Positions 8,413 to 16,571 of a stretch of DNA of 64,000 nt are shown here, piece after piece (position 1 is the stretch's first letter; every line of letters begins with the position of its first letter). The notes under the pieces were generated by a model. That model ran no database searches and was not told the DNA's origin. It worked only from the letters and a program-made list of their open reading frames with translations. The stretch lies in the NCBI GenBank assembly GCA_035363095.1, contig DAOSEK010000005.1:1-64000 (forward strand). The letters run 5' to 3'. Source of the DNA: DAOSEK01 sp035363095. Its GTDB lineage: Archaea; Nanobdellota; Nanobdellia; Woesearchaeales; UBA119. The translations under genes were made by a program, and so were the position numbers.

Positions 8413-9591
8413 TTATTTTAACAAATATACTTTTAGTGGAGGGAATCCATTAAAATATACTGAACAGTAGGTTGCGGTATATGCTCCTGTTGTCATTATG
8501 AATAATCTATCTCCTTCTTTAATCTCTTTTGGAAGCTTGTAATTGAATTTTTCATATAAAACATCTGCACTATCACAGGTTGGACCTGCGAGTATAACAT
8601 CCTTTACACCGCATCCATTTATGAACCCTTTTTCGGTGAATATTGGGTATTTTATTGATTCGTCTATTGTTTCTATTAGACCACCAAATTTTCCAATGTC
8701 TAAGAATACCCATTCATATTGGTTCATCACAGATTTTCGTGAAATCATAACTATCTCACTAACTATTACACCTGCATCACCTACAAGTGACCTTCCCGGC
8801 TCAATAATTATTTCTGGAAGTTCTTCAGGAAAATCCTCTTTTAAGAATCTGATAATTTCATCAGCGTAAGTTTGAAATGAGTGTGTGGGCATTAGATAAT
8901 TTGAAGGAAATCCACCGCCCATGTTGATCATTTTTAGGTTAATTCCTGCGGATTTGGCGGAATCAAAGAGATACTTACATTGAGCTATTGCATTATCCCA
9001 CTGACCAATGTCTCTTTGTTGCGATCCAACATGAAAGGAGATTCCATAAGGGATCAAACCTAATCGTTTAGCTTCTAAAACTAGATAATATATCATATCT
9101 GGATGAGCACCAAATTTTCTTGATAAGGGCCAGTCTGCGCCACTACCTTCGCACATTATCCTGAAAAATACCTTTGACTCAGGAGCTTTTCTTGCAATCT
9201 TATTTAGGTCTGAAATCGAATCAGATGCAAAAAGTCTTATTCCTTTATTGAATGCATATTCGATATCTTTTTCTTTTTTTATGGTGTTGCCATAGCTAAT
9301 TTTATCAGGAGAAACCCCTAATTTTAATAGTTGGTCTAATTCATATATTGTTGCGATGTCAAAGTTTGAGCCTTTTGATGAAAGCATTTTTAGCAATTCA
9401 TCATTAGGATTGGCTTTTATTGCATAATATATTTTTGCAAAGGGAAGTAACGATTTTAATTGATTGAAATTCTCCTCCACTCTTTTTAAGTTCAAAACTA
9501 AAAAAGGGGTTTGAAACCCTTTTGAAAACTCTTTGATTTTTTCAAATTCTTCTTTTGTAATATAATCATAAACGTTTCTTTCTTCACTCAT
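8413..9591 (-). CDS. PLP-dependent ornithine/lysine decarboxylase-like enzyme
   Basis: About 392 residues of the fold-type III alanine racemase/ornithine decarboxylase family. YAIKANPND carries the PLP-binding lysine. HVGSQ, MGGGFP and EPGR form the phosphate-binding parts of the barrel. GPTCDSAD contains the conserved cysteine and aspartate typical of ornithine decarboxylase rather than diaminopimelate decarboxylase, and GAYT lies near the end. Likely reaction: decarboxylation of ornithine or a related basic amino acid for polyamine synthesis. I chose the ATG at 9591 (MSEERNVYDY); the 16 residues upstream are basic and not family-like. Confidence 0.88.
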   Translation of the reverse strand: MSEERNVYDYITKEEFEKIKEFSKGFQTPFLVLNLKRVEENFNQLKSLLPFAKIYYAIKANPNDELLKMLSSKGSNFDIATIYELDQLLKLGVSPDKISYGNTIKKEKDIEYAFNKGIRLFASDSISDLNKIARKAPESKVFFRIMCEGSGADWPLSRKFGAHPDMIYYLVLEAKRLGLIPYGISFHVGSQQRDIGQWDNAIAQCKYLFDSAKSAGINLKMINMGGGFPSNYLMPTHSFQTYADEIIRFLKEDFPEELPEIIIEPGRSLVGDAGVIVSEIVMISRKSVMNQYEWVFLDIGKFGGLIETIDESIKYPIFTEKGFINGCGVKDVILAGPTCDSADVLYEKFNYKLPKEIKEGDRLFIMTTGAYTATYCSVYFNGFPPLKVYLLK

Positions 9592-10272
9592 TTTAATTCT
9601 CTTCCTCTTTTGTTTTTCATTATTATTTCTTATTTGCAAAAGGTTTGCAAGATTTTATTTATTGAGCCTACGTTGCAAAATTCAAGCGAGTTGAATAGTT
9701 GTGTTTATAAAACTTTAGAATTTAGTAGTGTGCTAGATAAACTGATAGATTGAAATTGGGTTTTTTAAAGAAAACAAAAGGTGCAATGCAAAGAAACTTC
9801 TACAACGGTCAATAAGATGTACAGAAAAGAAATAATACTTTTTGTTTTAGCTTTATTGTTGTACAATTGTTTTAATGAAGTTATATTTGGTAATGAGAAA
9901 TGGTAGTAATGAGAAATGCTGGTCATGAGAAATGATAATGAGACATTTTAGATTAAGAAAACCTTTTAGCGAGGAAAATATTTTAGTGAGGAGAAATATT
10001 TGATAAAATGAAGTTAAATTTATTTTCTCAAGTATTATGGGAGTACTTAGATTATTTTAAGAATTTATGAGATCTAGAGGATATTAGATTGTATAGGGGT
10101 CATGCCAGTGATTCAGGAAATGTTTAGTATTTTGAGTGTGTTTAATTGATTTGAGTGTGTTTAATTGATGATAAGAGCTCATAAGATGGTGATTTTGTGG
10201 GTTGTATTAAGCAATCTTAAGAATTTATGAGATCTAGAGGATATTAGATTGTATAAGGGTAATCTCAATAAT
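9592..10272. other. Intergenic region with direct duplication
   Basis: About 680 bases between two minus-strand genes with no credible gene or RNA. It contains the left copy of a 42-bp direct repeat (10059-10100) whose partner (10219-10260) abuts the Lrp gene, plus a small tandem repeat of ttgagtgtgtttaattga near 10131-10168. The rest is AT-rich. Confidence 0.5.
10059..10260. repeat. 42-bp direct repeat pair
   Basis: The sequences at 10059-10100 and 10219-10260 differ at only one base (aagaatttatgagatctaga core). Weaker similarity continues rightward into the last codons of the Lrp gene (gaaatgttgagtat against gaaatgtttagtat). It looks like a partial duplication of the 3' flank of that gene. 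Confidence 0.7.
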
Positions 10273-10749
10273 TTATGAAATGTTGAGTATGCTTATTAGG
10301 TTTTTGTCTGATAAAAATCCTTCGCGTTTAAGGTCATCGATTATATAGTGAACATCTATATTTTTAAATTCAAATTTTGTTTCAAGGTCATCTATGAACT
10401 TTTCTGCCTCAGTCACACTTTTAAAAACTCCTTCTGCAAAGAAGTCGTAGCCATTGTTTATTTTGTATAAGTTGTTTACATTTTGGTGCTTTTTGAGATA
10501 AGTTAAAAGCTCTTCTTTTGATTCTTTAATTGTTTTCATTGCAACAGTAACCCTTATTTCATAGCCTAAAAATGAGAAATCCAAGAGAATTGTGCTTTTT
10601 TTGATTATATTGTTTTTTTCAAAATGCCTAAGTCTGTCATAAAGAGTTGATACAGGGATTGCTGTATCTCTACTCATTGTTGTTAATGGTTCACGAGAGT
10701 TTTTCCTTAGCTGGCATAACAGCATTATATCCTTTTTTGGTAGTTTCAT
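10273..10749 (-). CDS. Lrp/AsnC-family transcriptional regulator
   Basis: 158 residues. The N-terminal winged helix-turn-helix (about 1-60; LPKKDIMLLCQLRKNSREPLTTMSRD... with STLYDRLRHFEKNNIIKK as recognition helix and wing) is followed by a RAM-like alpha/beta domain with an FLGYEIRVTVAMK strand. Such proteins usually act as dimers or octamers sensing amino acids. It is divergent from the AbrB-PhoU gene, with an 80-base promoter region between them, and may autoregulate and control that neighbour (inference). Confidence 0.85.
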   Translation of the reverse strand: MKLPKKDIMLLCQLRKNSREPLTTMSRDTAIPVSTLYDRLRHFEKNNIIKKSTILLDFSFLGYEIRVTVAMKTIKESKEELLTYLKKHQNVNNLYKINNGYDFFAEGVFKSVTEAEKFIDDLETKFEFKNIDVHYIIDDLKREGFLSDKNLISILNIS

Positions 10750-10873
10750 GGGCTCTTCACAATATATGATTAATCACAGCAATTGTTATAAATTTATTCT
10801 ATATACCCTCTATATAAACCGTATATGTATATAGTTTATGAAGAAAGTATATATATCATATATTGTGATTGGG
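10750..10873. promoter_or_regulatory. Divergent promoter region
   Basis: This short spacer between the divergent Lrp-type regulator and the AbrB-PhoU gene contains overlapping TATA-like tracts (attgttataaattt, ctatataaaccg, tatatgtatatag). It likely holds both promoters and possibly operator sites. Exact start sites cannot be read from sequence. Confidence 0.5.
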
Positions 10874-11773
10874 ATGAAGAGAAGTATTATGCTTTTGGGT
10901 GGAAAAACACTCGTCATCTCTCTCCCAGCAAGATGGGCTAAGGATAATAATCTAAGAAAAGGTCAAGAAGTAGATATCCACAATAATGATGGGCTTTTGT
11001 ATATATCACCTAATACGCTCAGGGATTTTTCTAGTTTGGATATTGATATACGAGACAAAAAGAATAAATCCTTGATTCTTAAGATGATCTTTTCTGCATA
11101 TATCAGAGGTTATGATGAGATAAATGTGAGATTTAAAAACAAGGAACAGTTAGATCTTATTTATTCTATGGCTTATACTCTGATAGGGTTTGCGACTATG
11201 AGGCAGGATAAGAATGTGATTACACTAAAAGATTTATCCGAGATAAATTTAGATGAATTTGATAATGTTTATCCAAAGATTTATTTAATGCTTAAAGAGG
11301 TTATTAAAGAGGGTATTGATGCATTAGAATTAGGAGATTTTGAGAAGTTAGGTAATTTTTCTCAGAGAGATTTTACTATTAATCAGTATGTTAATTTTTG
11401 TCTTAGATCAATTTTAAAATCAAATGTTATGGGTTCAAATAAAAGAATTTTTTATTATAGTAAGCTTACAAATCTTGAGCAGTTAGGAGATGCGTTTATT
11501 AATTTTTTTGAGTTCGTAGCTAAAGAGAGAATTTTTCTTGATAAAAATGAAAAACAGTGCTTTAAAAAGATAAGGGATAGGATTAATGAGCTTGGCAAGG
11601 TGATTTATAAGCCAAATGTTGATAATATAACCAAGCTTTTTGAAGAAACTAAAGAGATTGTTTATTTTGCTTCAGAAATACAAAATCCAGCGATAAGAAT
11701 AAATATAATATGGCTTTGTACTTCTTTAAACAACTTGCTTGAATCAGCACTTCCAGGTTGTTTTGAAGCTTGA
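10874..11773 (+). CDS. AbrB/SpoVT-domain plus PhoU-like regulator
   Basis: About 299 residues. The N-terminal swapped-hairpin AbrB domain (MKRSIMLLGGKTLVISLPARW, then GQEVDI) is followed by a helical PhoU-like region. This is the common archaeal phosphate-uptake-regulator-like architecture. I prefer the ATG at 10874 because this family begins MKR..I.LGGKTL; the ATG at 10838 would add 12 residues read through TATA-like sequence. The stop at 11771-11773 is five bases before the kinase ATG, and the kinase and NFACT genes follow closely, so the three are likely cotranscribed. DNA-binding is expected; phosphate control is inferred from the family. Confidence 0.8.
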   Translation: MKRSIMLLGGKTLVISLPARWAKDNNLRKGQEVDIHNNDGLLYISPNTLRDFSSLDIDIRDKKNKSLILKMIFSAYIRGYDEINVRFKNKEQLDLIYSMAYTLIGFATMRQDKNVITLKDLSEINLDEFDNVYPKIYLMLKEVIKEGIDALELGDFEKLGNFSQRDFTINQYVNFCLRSILKSNVMGSNKRIFYYSKLTNLEQLGDAFINFFEFVAKERIFLDKNEKQCFKKIRDRINELGKVIYKPNVDNITKLFEETKEIVYFASEIQNPAIRINIIWLCTSLNNLLESALPGCFEA

Positions 11774-11778
11774 ATAAA

Positions 11779-12282
11779 ATGATAATTGCAATTACTGGAA
11801 CACCGGGCACTGGAAAGACCAGGGTATCTGAGATTCTTTCAAAAAAGATGAAAGCGAATGTTATTAACGTTAGTGATTTTGTGAAGAAACGAAGGCTTTA
11901 TGAGCAATATGATAGGAAGCTTAGGACTTATATAGTTGATGAAAAAAAGCTTTCTAGAACGCTTGAGAAGCATATTAAAGAGGTTTTTAAAGATGGCAAT
12001 GTGATTGTTGATGGTCATCTTTCTCATTATTTGAGAAAAGGTTTTGTTGATGTTTGTATTGTGCTTAGATGCTCTATAACTGAGCTTAATAGAAGGCTTT
12101 TAAAAAGAAGGTATGTTAAAGCAAAAATAACAGATAATCTTGAATCAGAGATATTTGATATATGTGAGGAAGAAGCAAGAGAATCTCAAAAGCTTGTAAT
12201 TACAATAGATACTTCAAATAAAAGTGCTAGTGTTACCGCAAATGAGGCATATGAAATTATTAAGGGATTGAAATGGATTTAA
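11779..12282 (+). CDS. AK6/Fap7-like adenylate kinase (NTPase)
   Basis: About 167 residues, P-loop kinase with Walker A GTPGTGKT at the extreme N-terminus. VINVSDFV and VIVDGHLSHYL follow as in the AK6 (Fap7/hCINAP) family, and the lid region RRLLKRRYVKAKITDNLESEIFD keeps the conserved E. Homologues are adenylate kinases or ATPases linked to small-subunit ribosome maturation. The ATG at 11779 is preferred over the TTG at 11770, which overlaps the upstream stop. The end overlaps the next gene by 10 bases, indicating coupling. Confidence 0.87.
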   Translation: MIIAITGTPGTGKTRVSEILSKKMKANVINVSDFVKKRRLYEQYDRKLRTYIVDEKKLSRTLEKHIKEVFKDGNVIVDGHLSHYLRKGFVDVCIVLRCSITELNRRLLKRRYVKAKITDNLESEIFDICEEEARESQKLVITIDTSNKSASVTANEAYEIIKGLKWI

Positions 12283-13385
12283 GAGCGCTTTCTTGGATTG
12301 AGATTAGACTTTTAGTTAAAGAGATTGGATCAAATATTTTAGGATCAAAGATTCAAAAGATTTCGGTTTTAAGGGAGGAAAATTATGTTGAGGCTTTAAT
12401 TAAACTTCATAAGCCAAATCTTTTGGAGAAAAATCTGTTTTTTTTGGTGCCATATTGCTTTTTTCTTACTTCAAAGACCAAGGTTCTTCCTGTTATGCCG
12501 CATAATTTTACTATGTTTTTGAGAAATAATCTATCAGGCGGAGTTATTGAGTCTTTTGAGCAGGTTGGTTCGGAAAGGATTATTCGTATAAAGATAAGAT
12601 ATCATGATGAGATAAAAAAGCTTTATTTTGAGCTTTTTGCTCCTGGGAATGTTGTCCTTTGTGATGAAAATGATATGATTTTAGGGGCATATACTAAAAA
12701 AGATTTTAAGGAAAGAAGCATTAAGAACAAAGAACAGTATGTGATTCCTTTAGATAATGATATTTCTAATATTTCTTTTGAGGATTTTTTAAAGTTTTTT
12801 GAAGAAGAGTTAGAGATTGTGAAGATACTTGCGATTAAACTCAGGATTGGCGGACAGATTAGCGAGGAGATTCTTTATAGGTTAAATATAGATAAGAATA
12901 CTTTGGGAAAAAAGGTTTCTATGGACAATATTAAATTGATATTTAAAGAATTTAAAAAGTTATTTGAAGAGGAGGAAAAGGCTTATTTCTACAAGCAACA
13001 AAAGCTTATTTCTCCGATAAAGCTTTTTATATATGGTGAAGAGTATGAGATTCTTCCTTCTTTTAATAGTGAGCTCTCAAATTTACTTAGTGTTCCTAAG
13101 ATAAATAAAGATTATGCTAACCAACTAAAAAAGATTAATTCTGTTTTAGAGAAGCAAAAGGTTGCAGTATCAGAGATTGAGAAAGGGATTGATGATAATA
13201 ACAATGCGGGAAATGCTATTTATGAGAAGTATTCTTCTATTGAAAAGTTGGTTTTTGAAATTAAGGAACTTTTGAAAAAATATAGTTTTTTAGAGGTTAA
13301 AGAGAAGATTGAAAATAGTAAATTTTCAGAGGTTATTGTTTTTAAGAATAAGAATAAGATACAGATTAATTTGGACAAATTATAA
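12273..13385 (+). CDS. NFACT-N domain protein (short RqcH/Rqc2-like)
   Basis: 370 residues. The N-terminal part (MDLRALSWIEIRLLVKEIG..., HNFTMFLRNNLSGG, FELFAPGNVVLCDE) matches the NFACT-N domain of Rqc2/RqcH, the factor that binds peptidyl-tRNA-bearing large ribosomal subunits and adds alanine tails. A helical region with EKQK and VFEIKELLKKYSFLEVKEKI matches the start of the coiled-coil part. The C-terminal NFACT-R domain of full-length homologues (about 550-700 aa) is absent, and no second half follows. This is either a natural minimal form or a decayed gene. The start overlaps the kinase end. Confidence 0.8.
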   Translation: MDLRALSWIEIRLLVKEIGSNILGSKIQKISVLREENYVEALIKLHKPNLLEKNLFFLVPYCFFLTSKTKVLPVMPHNFTMFLRNNLSGGVIESFEQVGSERIIRIKIRYHDEIKKLYFELFAPGNVVLCDENDMILGAYTKKDFKERSIKNKEQYVIPLDNDISNISFEDFLKFFEEELEIVKILAIKLRIGGQISEEILYRLNIDKNTLGKKVSMDNIKLIFKEFKKLFEEEEKAYFYKQQKLISPIKLFIYGEEYEILPSFNSELSNLLSVPKINKDYANQLKKINSVLEKQKVAVSEIEKGIDDNNNAGNAIYEKYSSIEKLVFEIKELLKKYSFLEVKEKIENSKFSEVIVFKNKNKIQINLDKL

Positions 13386-13445
13386 TGTATTTCTTTAAAA
13401 AAATCTTTAGAAAGATTTAAAAAACATAGTGCCTAAAAAATATCT

Positions 13446-13976
13446 ATGTTTGTAAGAACTAAGCGTTTCAAAGGCAAAGAATATGCCTATCTTGTGGAGA
13501 ACAAATGGACTAAGAGAGGAACAAGGCAAAAGGCTATTAAGTACCTTGGAAAGGTTATAACTCCAAGTATTAGAGAAATATTTGATGACGAGAACGTTCC
13601 TTATTGTGATTTGGAAGAGGTAAAAAGAACAAAGAGCTATAAAGAGGCTTTGAAAAAGATTCTTTATTTTGAGGTTCAACGATTAATTTTTAATGACGAT
13701 GAGAACATTTCTATAAATGTAAAGAAGCAAGAGGTTTTGTGTGATGACAAAAGATGTGTTCTTAAATTAAAGGAGGGGTTTTTCTGTGGATACACTTTAA
13801 AAAGGCTTTTTAATTTGCACTATTTTGGTCAAGACAAACTTGAATTTGGATATAAACTTGCCGAAGGGTTTCTTATTTGTGGAATAAGTCTTGATAAGGA
13901 ACTTTTTGTAGAAATCTGTAATAAGGCTTTTAGCGAATATGAAAATAAGCCAGTAGTAAAAAAATCTAGTGGTTAA
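13446..13976 (+). CDS. Conserved hypothetical protein, basic N-terminus
   Basis: 176 residues. The N-terminal stretch MFVRTKRFKGKEYAYLVENK followed by TKRGTRQKAIKYLGKVI looks like a family I believe is widespread in DPANN genomes; its beginning also resembles the N-termini of some IS1634-type transposases. No DDE catalytic domain follows, so a transposase is unlikely. The middle and end (DDKRCVLKLKEGFFCGYTLKRLF) look like an all-alpha/beta domain without a recognised motif. It lies immediately left of the 5S gene, tail-to-tail. Function unknown. Confidence 0.6.
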   Translation: MFVRTKRFKGKEYAYLVENKWTKRGTRQKAIKYLGKVITPSIREIFDDENVPYCDLEEVKRTKSYKEALKKILYFEVQRLIFNDDENISINVKKQEVLCDDKRCVLKLKEGFFCGYTLKRLFNLHYFGQDKLEFGYKLAEGFLICGISLDKELFVEICNKAFSEYENKPVVKKSSG

Positions 13977-14000
13977 GTGCTAGTATAATTAAAGAAAGGC

Positions 14001-14114
14001 GAACGGCTTTCTGGCATTCCCGTTCATGAGAACAGTACTCACCAAAACGCAAAGATCAGCTTGACTGCCGAGTTCGAAATGGGTTCGGGTATTACCTGAC
14101 CGCTATGGCCGTTC
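14001..14114 (-). rRNA. rrf: 5S ribosomal RNA
   Basis: Reading the minus strand, the sequence begins gaacggccatagcggtcagg and ends with the complementary gccgttc, forming helix I. It contains the archaeal 5S core (cccgaacccatttcgaactc; loop B/C region) and a gtactg helix IV segment. The length of about 114 nt is normal. No 16S or 23S gene is adjacent, so rRNA genes are unlinked here. A TATA-like tttttaaac lies about 25 bases upstream on the minus strand. Confidence 0.92.
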
Positions 14115-14131
14115 TATACAGGGGGAATTGT

Positions 14132-14148
14132 TTCCCGTTTAAAAATGT
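14132..14148 (-). promoter_or_regulatory. Candidate 5S rRNA promoter
   Basis: On the minus strand, gcaacatttttaaacggg places a TATA-box-like tttttaaa about 22-30 bases before the 5S 5' end, which is the expected spacing for an archaeal promoter. Confidence 0.5.
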
Positions 14149-14332
14149 TGCGTTTGCTTTTTTATGTGTTATCTCAAAAGTTTTTTCCTACAACCGCCAA
14201 ATTAAGGTTATGAATTTCACGAATTGAACTCATAAAATTAGGGTTTTTGAGAACATCGAGGATTTTTTAGAAAAGATTTAAATATATAAAATATATTTTA
14301 AAGAATATGAAAATTTTGAGAGGTATGATTCT

Positions 14333-14977
14333 ATGAAAAAAATAGCAATTATTTCAATGATTATTTTGCTTGGTTTTTTAATTGGATGTAGTGAAAAATC
14401 AAGAACAGATGATGTTAATAATTTAAAAGAAGGAATTGGGCAGACTAATAATCCTTTGGAACCCTTAGAAAATCAACAGATTCCAAAAGATATTATGGAT
14501 AAGGAAATCGAAGAAGTAAATGAAGTAGATGAGATAGTTGAGGATGTTAATCAAGAAATAATTTGGGATGATGGTACTGATGATTGTTCTCTTTTAACTG
14601 TTGAAGACATTAAACTAGTTTGTGGAGTTGATACTGTTGATGATTCCCAAGATAGTAATTTGAACCAAGGACAAGTGTGTATTAAATTATTTAAAACAGA
14701 CGATCCATTAAGATCAATGAAAATATTTTATACTGGAGATAATTCTCGAGGAGGATTAACTCCAGAAGTTATTGCTAAGGCAAGTTGTGATGGAATGAAA
14801 GCAGAAATGATTACTGAAAAATCGTGTTATGCTGATAGTGCAGGGAAATCAGTATTTATTTATGGAGCGACTAGAACAATTGTACTTGCTAATGCAATGC
14901 CAATGGAGGAGTATTTCATTTGTTCAAAGGAACAATTAAAACAACTTGGAAAGCTTGTTAGTGATAGATTAGATTAA
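14333..14977 (+). CDS. Putative lipoprotein
   Basis: 214 residues. The signal peptide MKKIAIISMIILLGFLIGC ends in a clear lipobox, followed by an acidic linker rich in Glu, Asp and Asn (residues 20-80). A small C-terminal domain contains paired cysteines (DDCSLLTVEDIKLVCGV, GQVCIKLF, ASCDG, KSCYAD, FICSK) that could form disulfides outside the cell. An A/T-rich TATA-like tract (atttaaatatataaaatata) lies 30-55 bases upstream. Not obviously related to the four lipoproteins at 1.6-6.8 kb. Function unknown. Confidence 0.7.
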   Translation: MKKIAIISMIILLGFLIGCSEKSRTDDVNNLKEGIGQTNNPLEPLENQQIPKDIMDKEIEEVNEVDEIVEDVNQEIIWDDGTDDCSLLTVEDIKLVCGVDTVDDSQDSNLNQGQVCIKLFKTDDPLRSMKIFYTGDNSRGGLTPEVIAKASCDGMKAEMITEKSCYADSAGKSVFIYGATRTIVLANAMPMEEYFICSKEQLKQLGKLVSDRLD

Positions 14978-14984
14978 TTTTTTA

Positions 14985-15250
14985 TTTGATTTCGTGAAAT
15001 CCTCGCTCATTTTGCATACTTTGGTTAATAGAAAAGCATATCTCGTGTTTCAACACGAGGACTCGGTAAGCTTTTTTGTAATCAACAACCTCGCTGAATG
15101 TAGCGCATGCTTTTACATTATCAACATGCATCGCCTGTTAGGGTGAGGTTGTTGATTTTTCAAATCGAAAGTTTGAATAGACGGATTCACTAAACGTTTA
15201 ATCTAGACTATCTGAGAGATACCTTTGGCATTTATGCTTAGGTTTTTCAC
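14985..15250 (-). repeat. Dispersed repeat R, filled copy
   Basis: Two halves of repeat R, at 14985-15024 (tttcgtgaaatcctcgctca, then ttttgcatactttgg) and 15158-15250 (caaatcgaaagtttgaatag through tttatgcttaggtttttcac), surround element M copy C. Read on the minus strand, they align with 4376-4469 and with the uninterrupted junction near 4198-4222. Confidence 0.55.
15025..15157 (-). mobile_element. Element M, copy C
   Basis: A reverse-orientation copy. The terminal hairpin is at 15041-15060 (tctcgtgtttcaacacgagg, one mismatch from perfect). The outer inverted repeat aatcaacaacctc / gaggttgttgatt is at 15080-15157. Inner stems are cgctgaatgtagcg and gcatg...catgc. It has the same boundaries (atcaac... 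to ...tctattaa on the minus strand) as copy B. Confidence 0.6.
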
Positions 15251-15444
15251 TTTATTTTTTTTTAGAATTCTATTTTAAATGTGAAAAAAATTTTTGATGT
15301 TTCTTGAAAGGGGTATTTTTAAAATTATTTTGAATGCAGATTATTTTATATTTATAATTACTTTAAGTTATTGGCAACAAAAACAGTTATTGAAAGCAAA
15401 ATGCTTATAAACTGATAATTTTTTACTAGTAAATGGTGTAATAT

Positions 15445-16479
15445 GTGAAAAAGCTAACAAAAAGGCCTTTTCAGAGTAAAGAGGTATCAAAACTTCAGGC
15501 AATAATTCCTGCAGCAGGTGTTGGAACTAGACTTAGGCCACATACTCATACGTTGCCTAAAGCTTTAATCACGGTTGGAGGAAAACCTATTATTGCGCAC
15601 ATTCTTGATTCTTTAATTAAAGTTGGAGTTGATGATGTAGTAGTTATAATTGGCTATTTAGGTGACAAGATTAAAGATTATATTGAAAAAAGCTACCCTG
15701 GATTAAAGTCCACTTTTGTTGAACAAAAGGAAAGAAAGGGATTAGGACATGCAATAGGAATGGCAAAGCAATATATTTTTAGTCCTGTCATTATTATATA
15801 TGGAGATACTCTTTTTGAAGGAGATATCTCACAAGGATTGATGTGTGGTTGTGATGGGGCTATTGGAACTAAAGTTGTTGATGACCCAAGAAGGTTTGGA
15901 GTTGTTGAAAAGAGTGGCGAATACATCACAAAACTTGTAGAAAAACCTGATTATATCAAGCCTAGCGAGGTTATTGTAGGGGTTAATTATATTAAAGATT
16001 TTGAGATGATGTTTAAGGCAATTGATTATATTATTGAAAATAACATAACTTTAAAAGGTGAGTATCAACTTACAGACGCTTTTGAGATGATGGTAGAATG
16101 GGGAGCTAAGATAAAGACTTTTCCAATAGAGAATTGGTTTGATTGTGGGACTGCTCAAGCTCTTATTGAAACAAATAGACATATTCTAAAAAAACATAGC
16201 AACACTTCAACTCCTGTTGTTTTTAAGGGAAATATTTTGATACCCCCTGTTTTTATATCAAAGAGCTCAAAGATTATAAAGTCCATAATAGGGCCATATG
16301 TTACTGTTTCTGATGATTGTGAGATTACAAACTCAATAATCAGCGACTCAATTATAAATGAGGGTGCAAAGGTAGAGGACATTGTTATTACTGAGTCAAT
16401 TTTGGGGAATTATAGTGTAACAAAGGGTAATGTAGAAAAGGTTAATATTGGAGAAAACTCCGAGGTTGAGTTTAAGTGA
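15445..16479 (+). CDS. Sugar-phosphate nucleotidyltransferase
   Basis: 344 residues. The N-terminal Rossmann-like nucleotidyltransferase domain has the signature AAGVGTRLRPHTHTLPKAL and the metal-binding IIYGDTLFEG. FGVVEKSG and VEKPDYIKPSEVIVGVNYI follow. The C-terminal quarter has hexapeptide (left-handed beta-helix) turns (NSIISDSIINEGAKVEDI). It activates a sugar 1-phosphate, most like the RmlA/GlmU-N or mannose-1-phosphate guanylyltransferase group; the substrate cannot be fixed from sequence. It starts at a GTG. It likely feeds the glycan genes at 37-57 kb (inference). Confidence 0.88.
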   Translation: MKKLTKRPFQSKEVSKLQAIIPAAGVGTRLRPHTHTLPKALITVGGKPIIAHILDSLIKVGVDDVVVIIGYLGDKIKDYIEKSYPGLKSTFVEQKERKGLGHAIGMAKQYIFSPVIIIYGDTLFEGDISQGLMCGCDGAIGTKVVDDPRRFGVVEKSGEYITKLVEKPDYIKPSEVIVGVNYIKDFEMMFKAIDYIIENNITLKGEYQLTDAFEMMVEWGAKIKTFPIENWFDCGTAQALIETNRHILKKHSNTSTPVVFKGNILIPPVFISKSSKIIKSIIGPYVTVSDDCEITNSIISDSIINEGAKVEDIVITESILGNYSVTKGNVEKVNIGENSEVEFK

Positions 16480-16571
16480 ATATTTTTTAAAAAATAAGAA
16501 TAAAAGATGAATAAAAGATATTTATTTGATTTATAATCGTATTATAATGGGTTTTATAAAAGGCTTAATTT

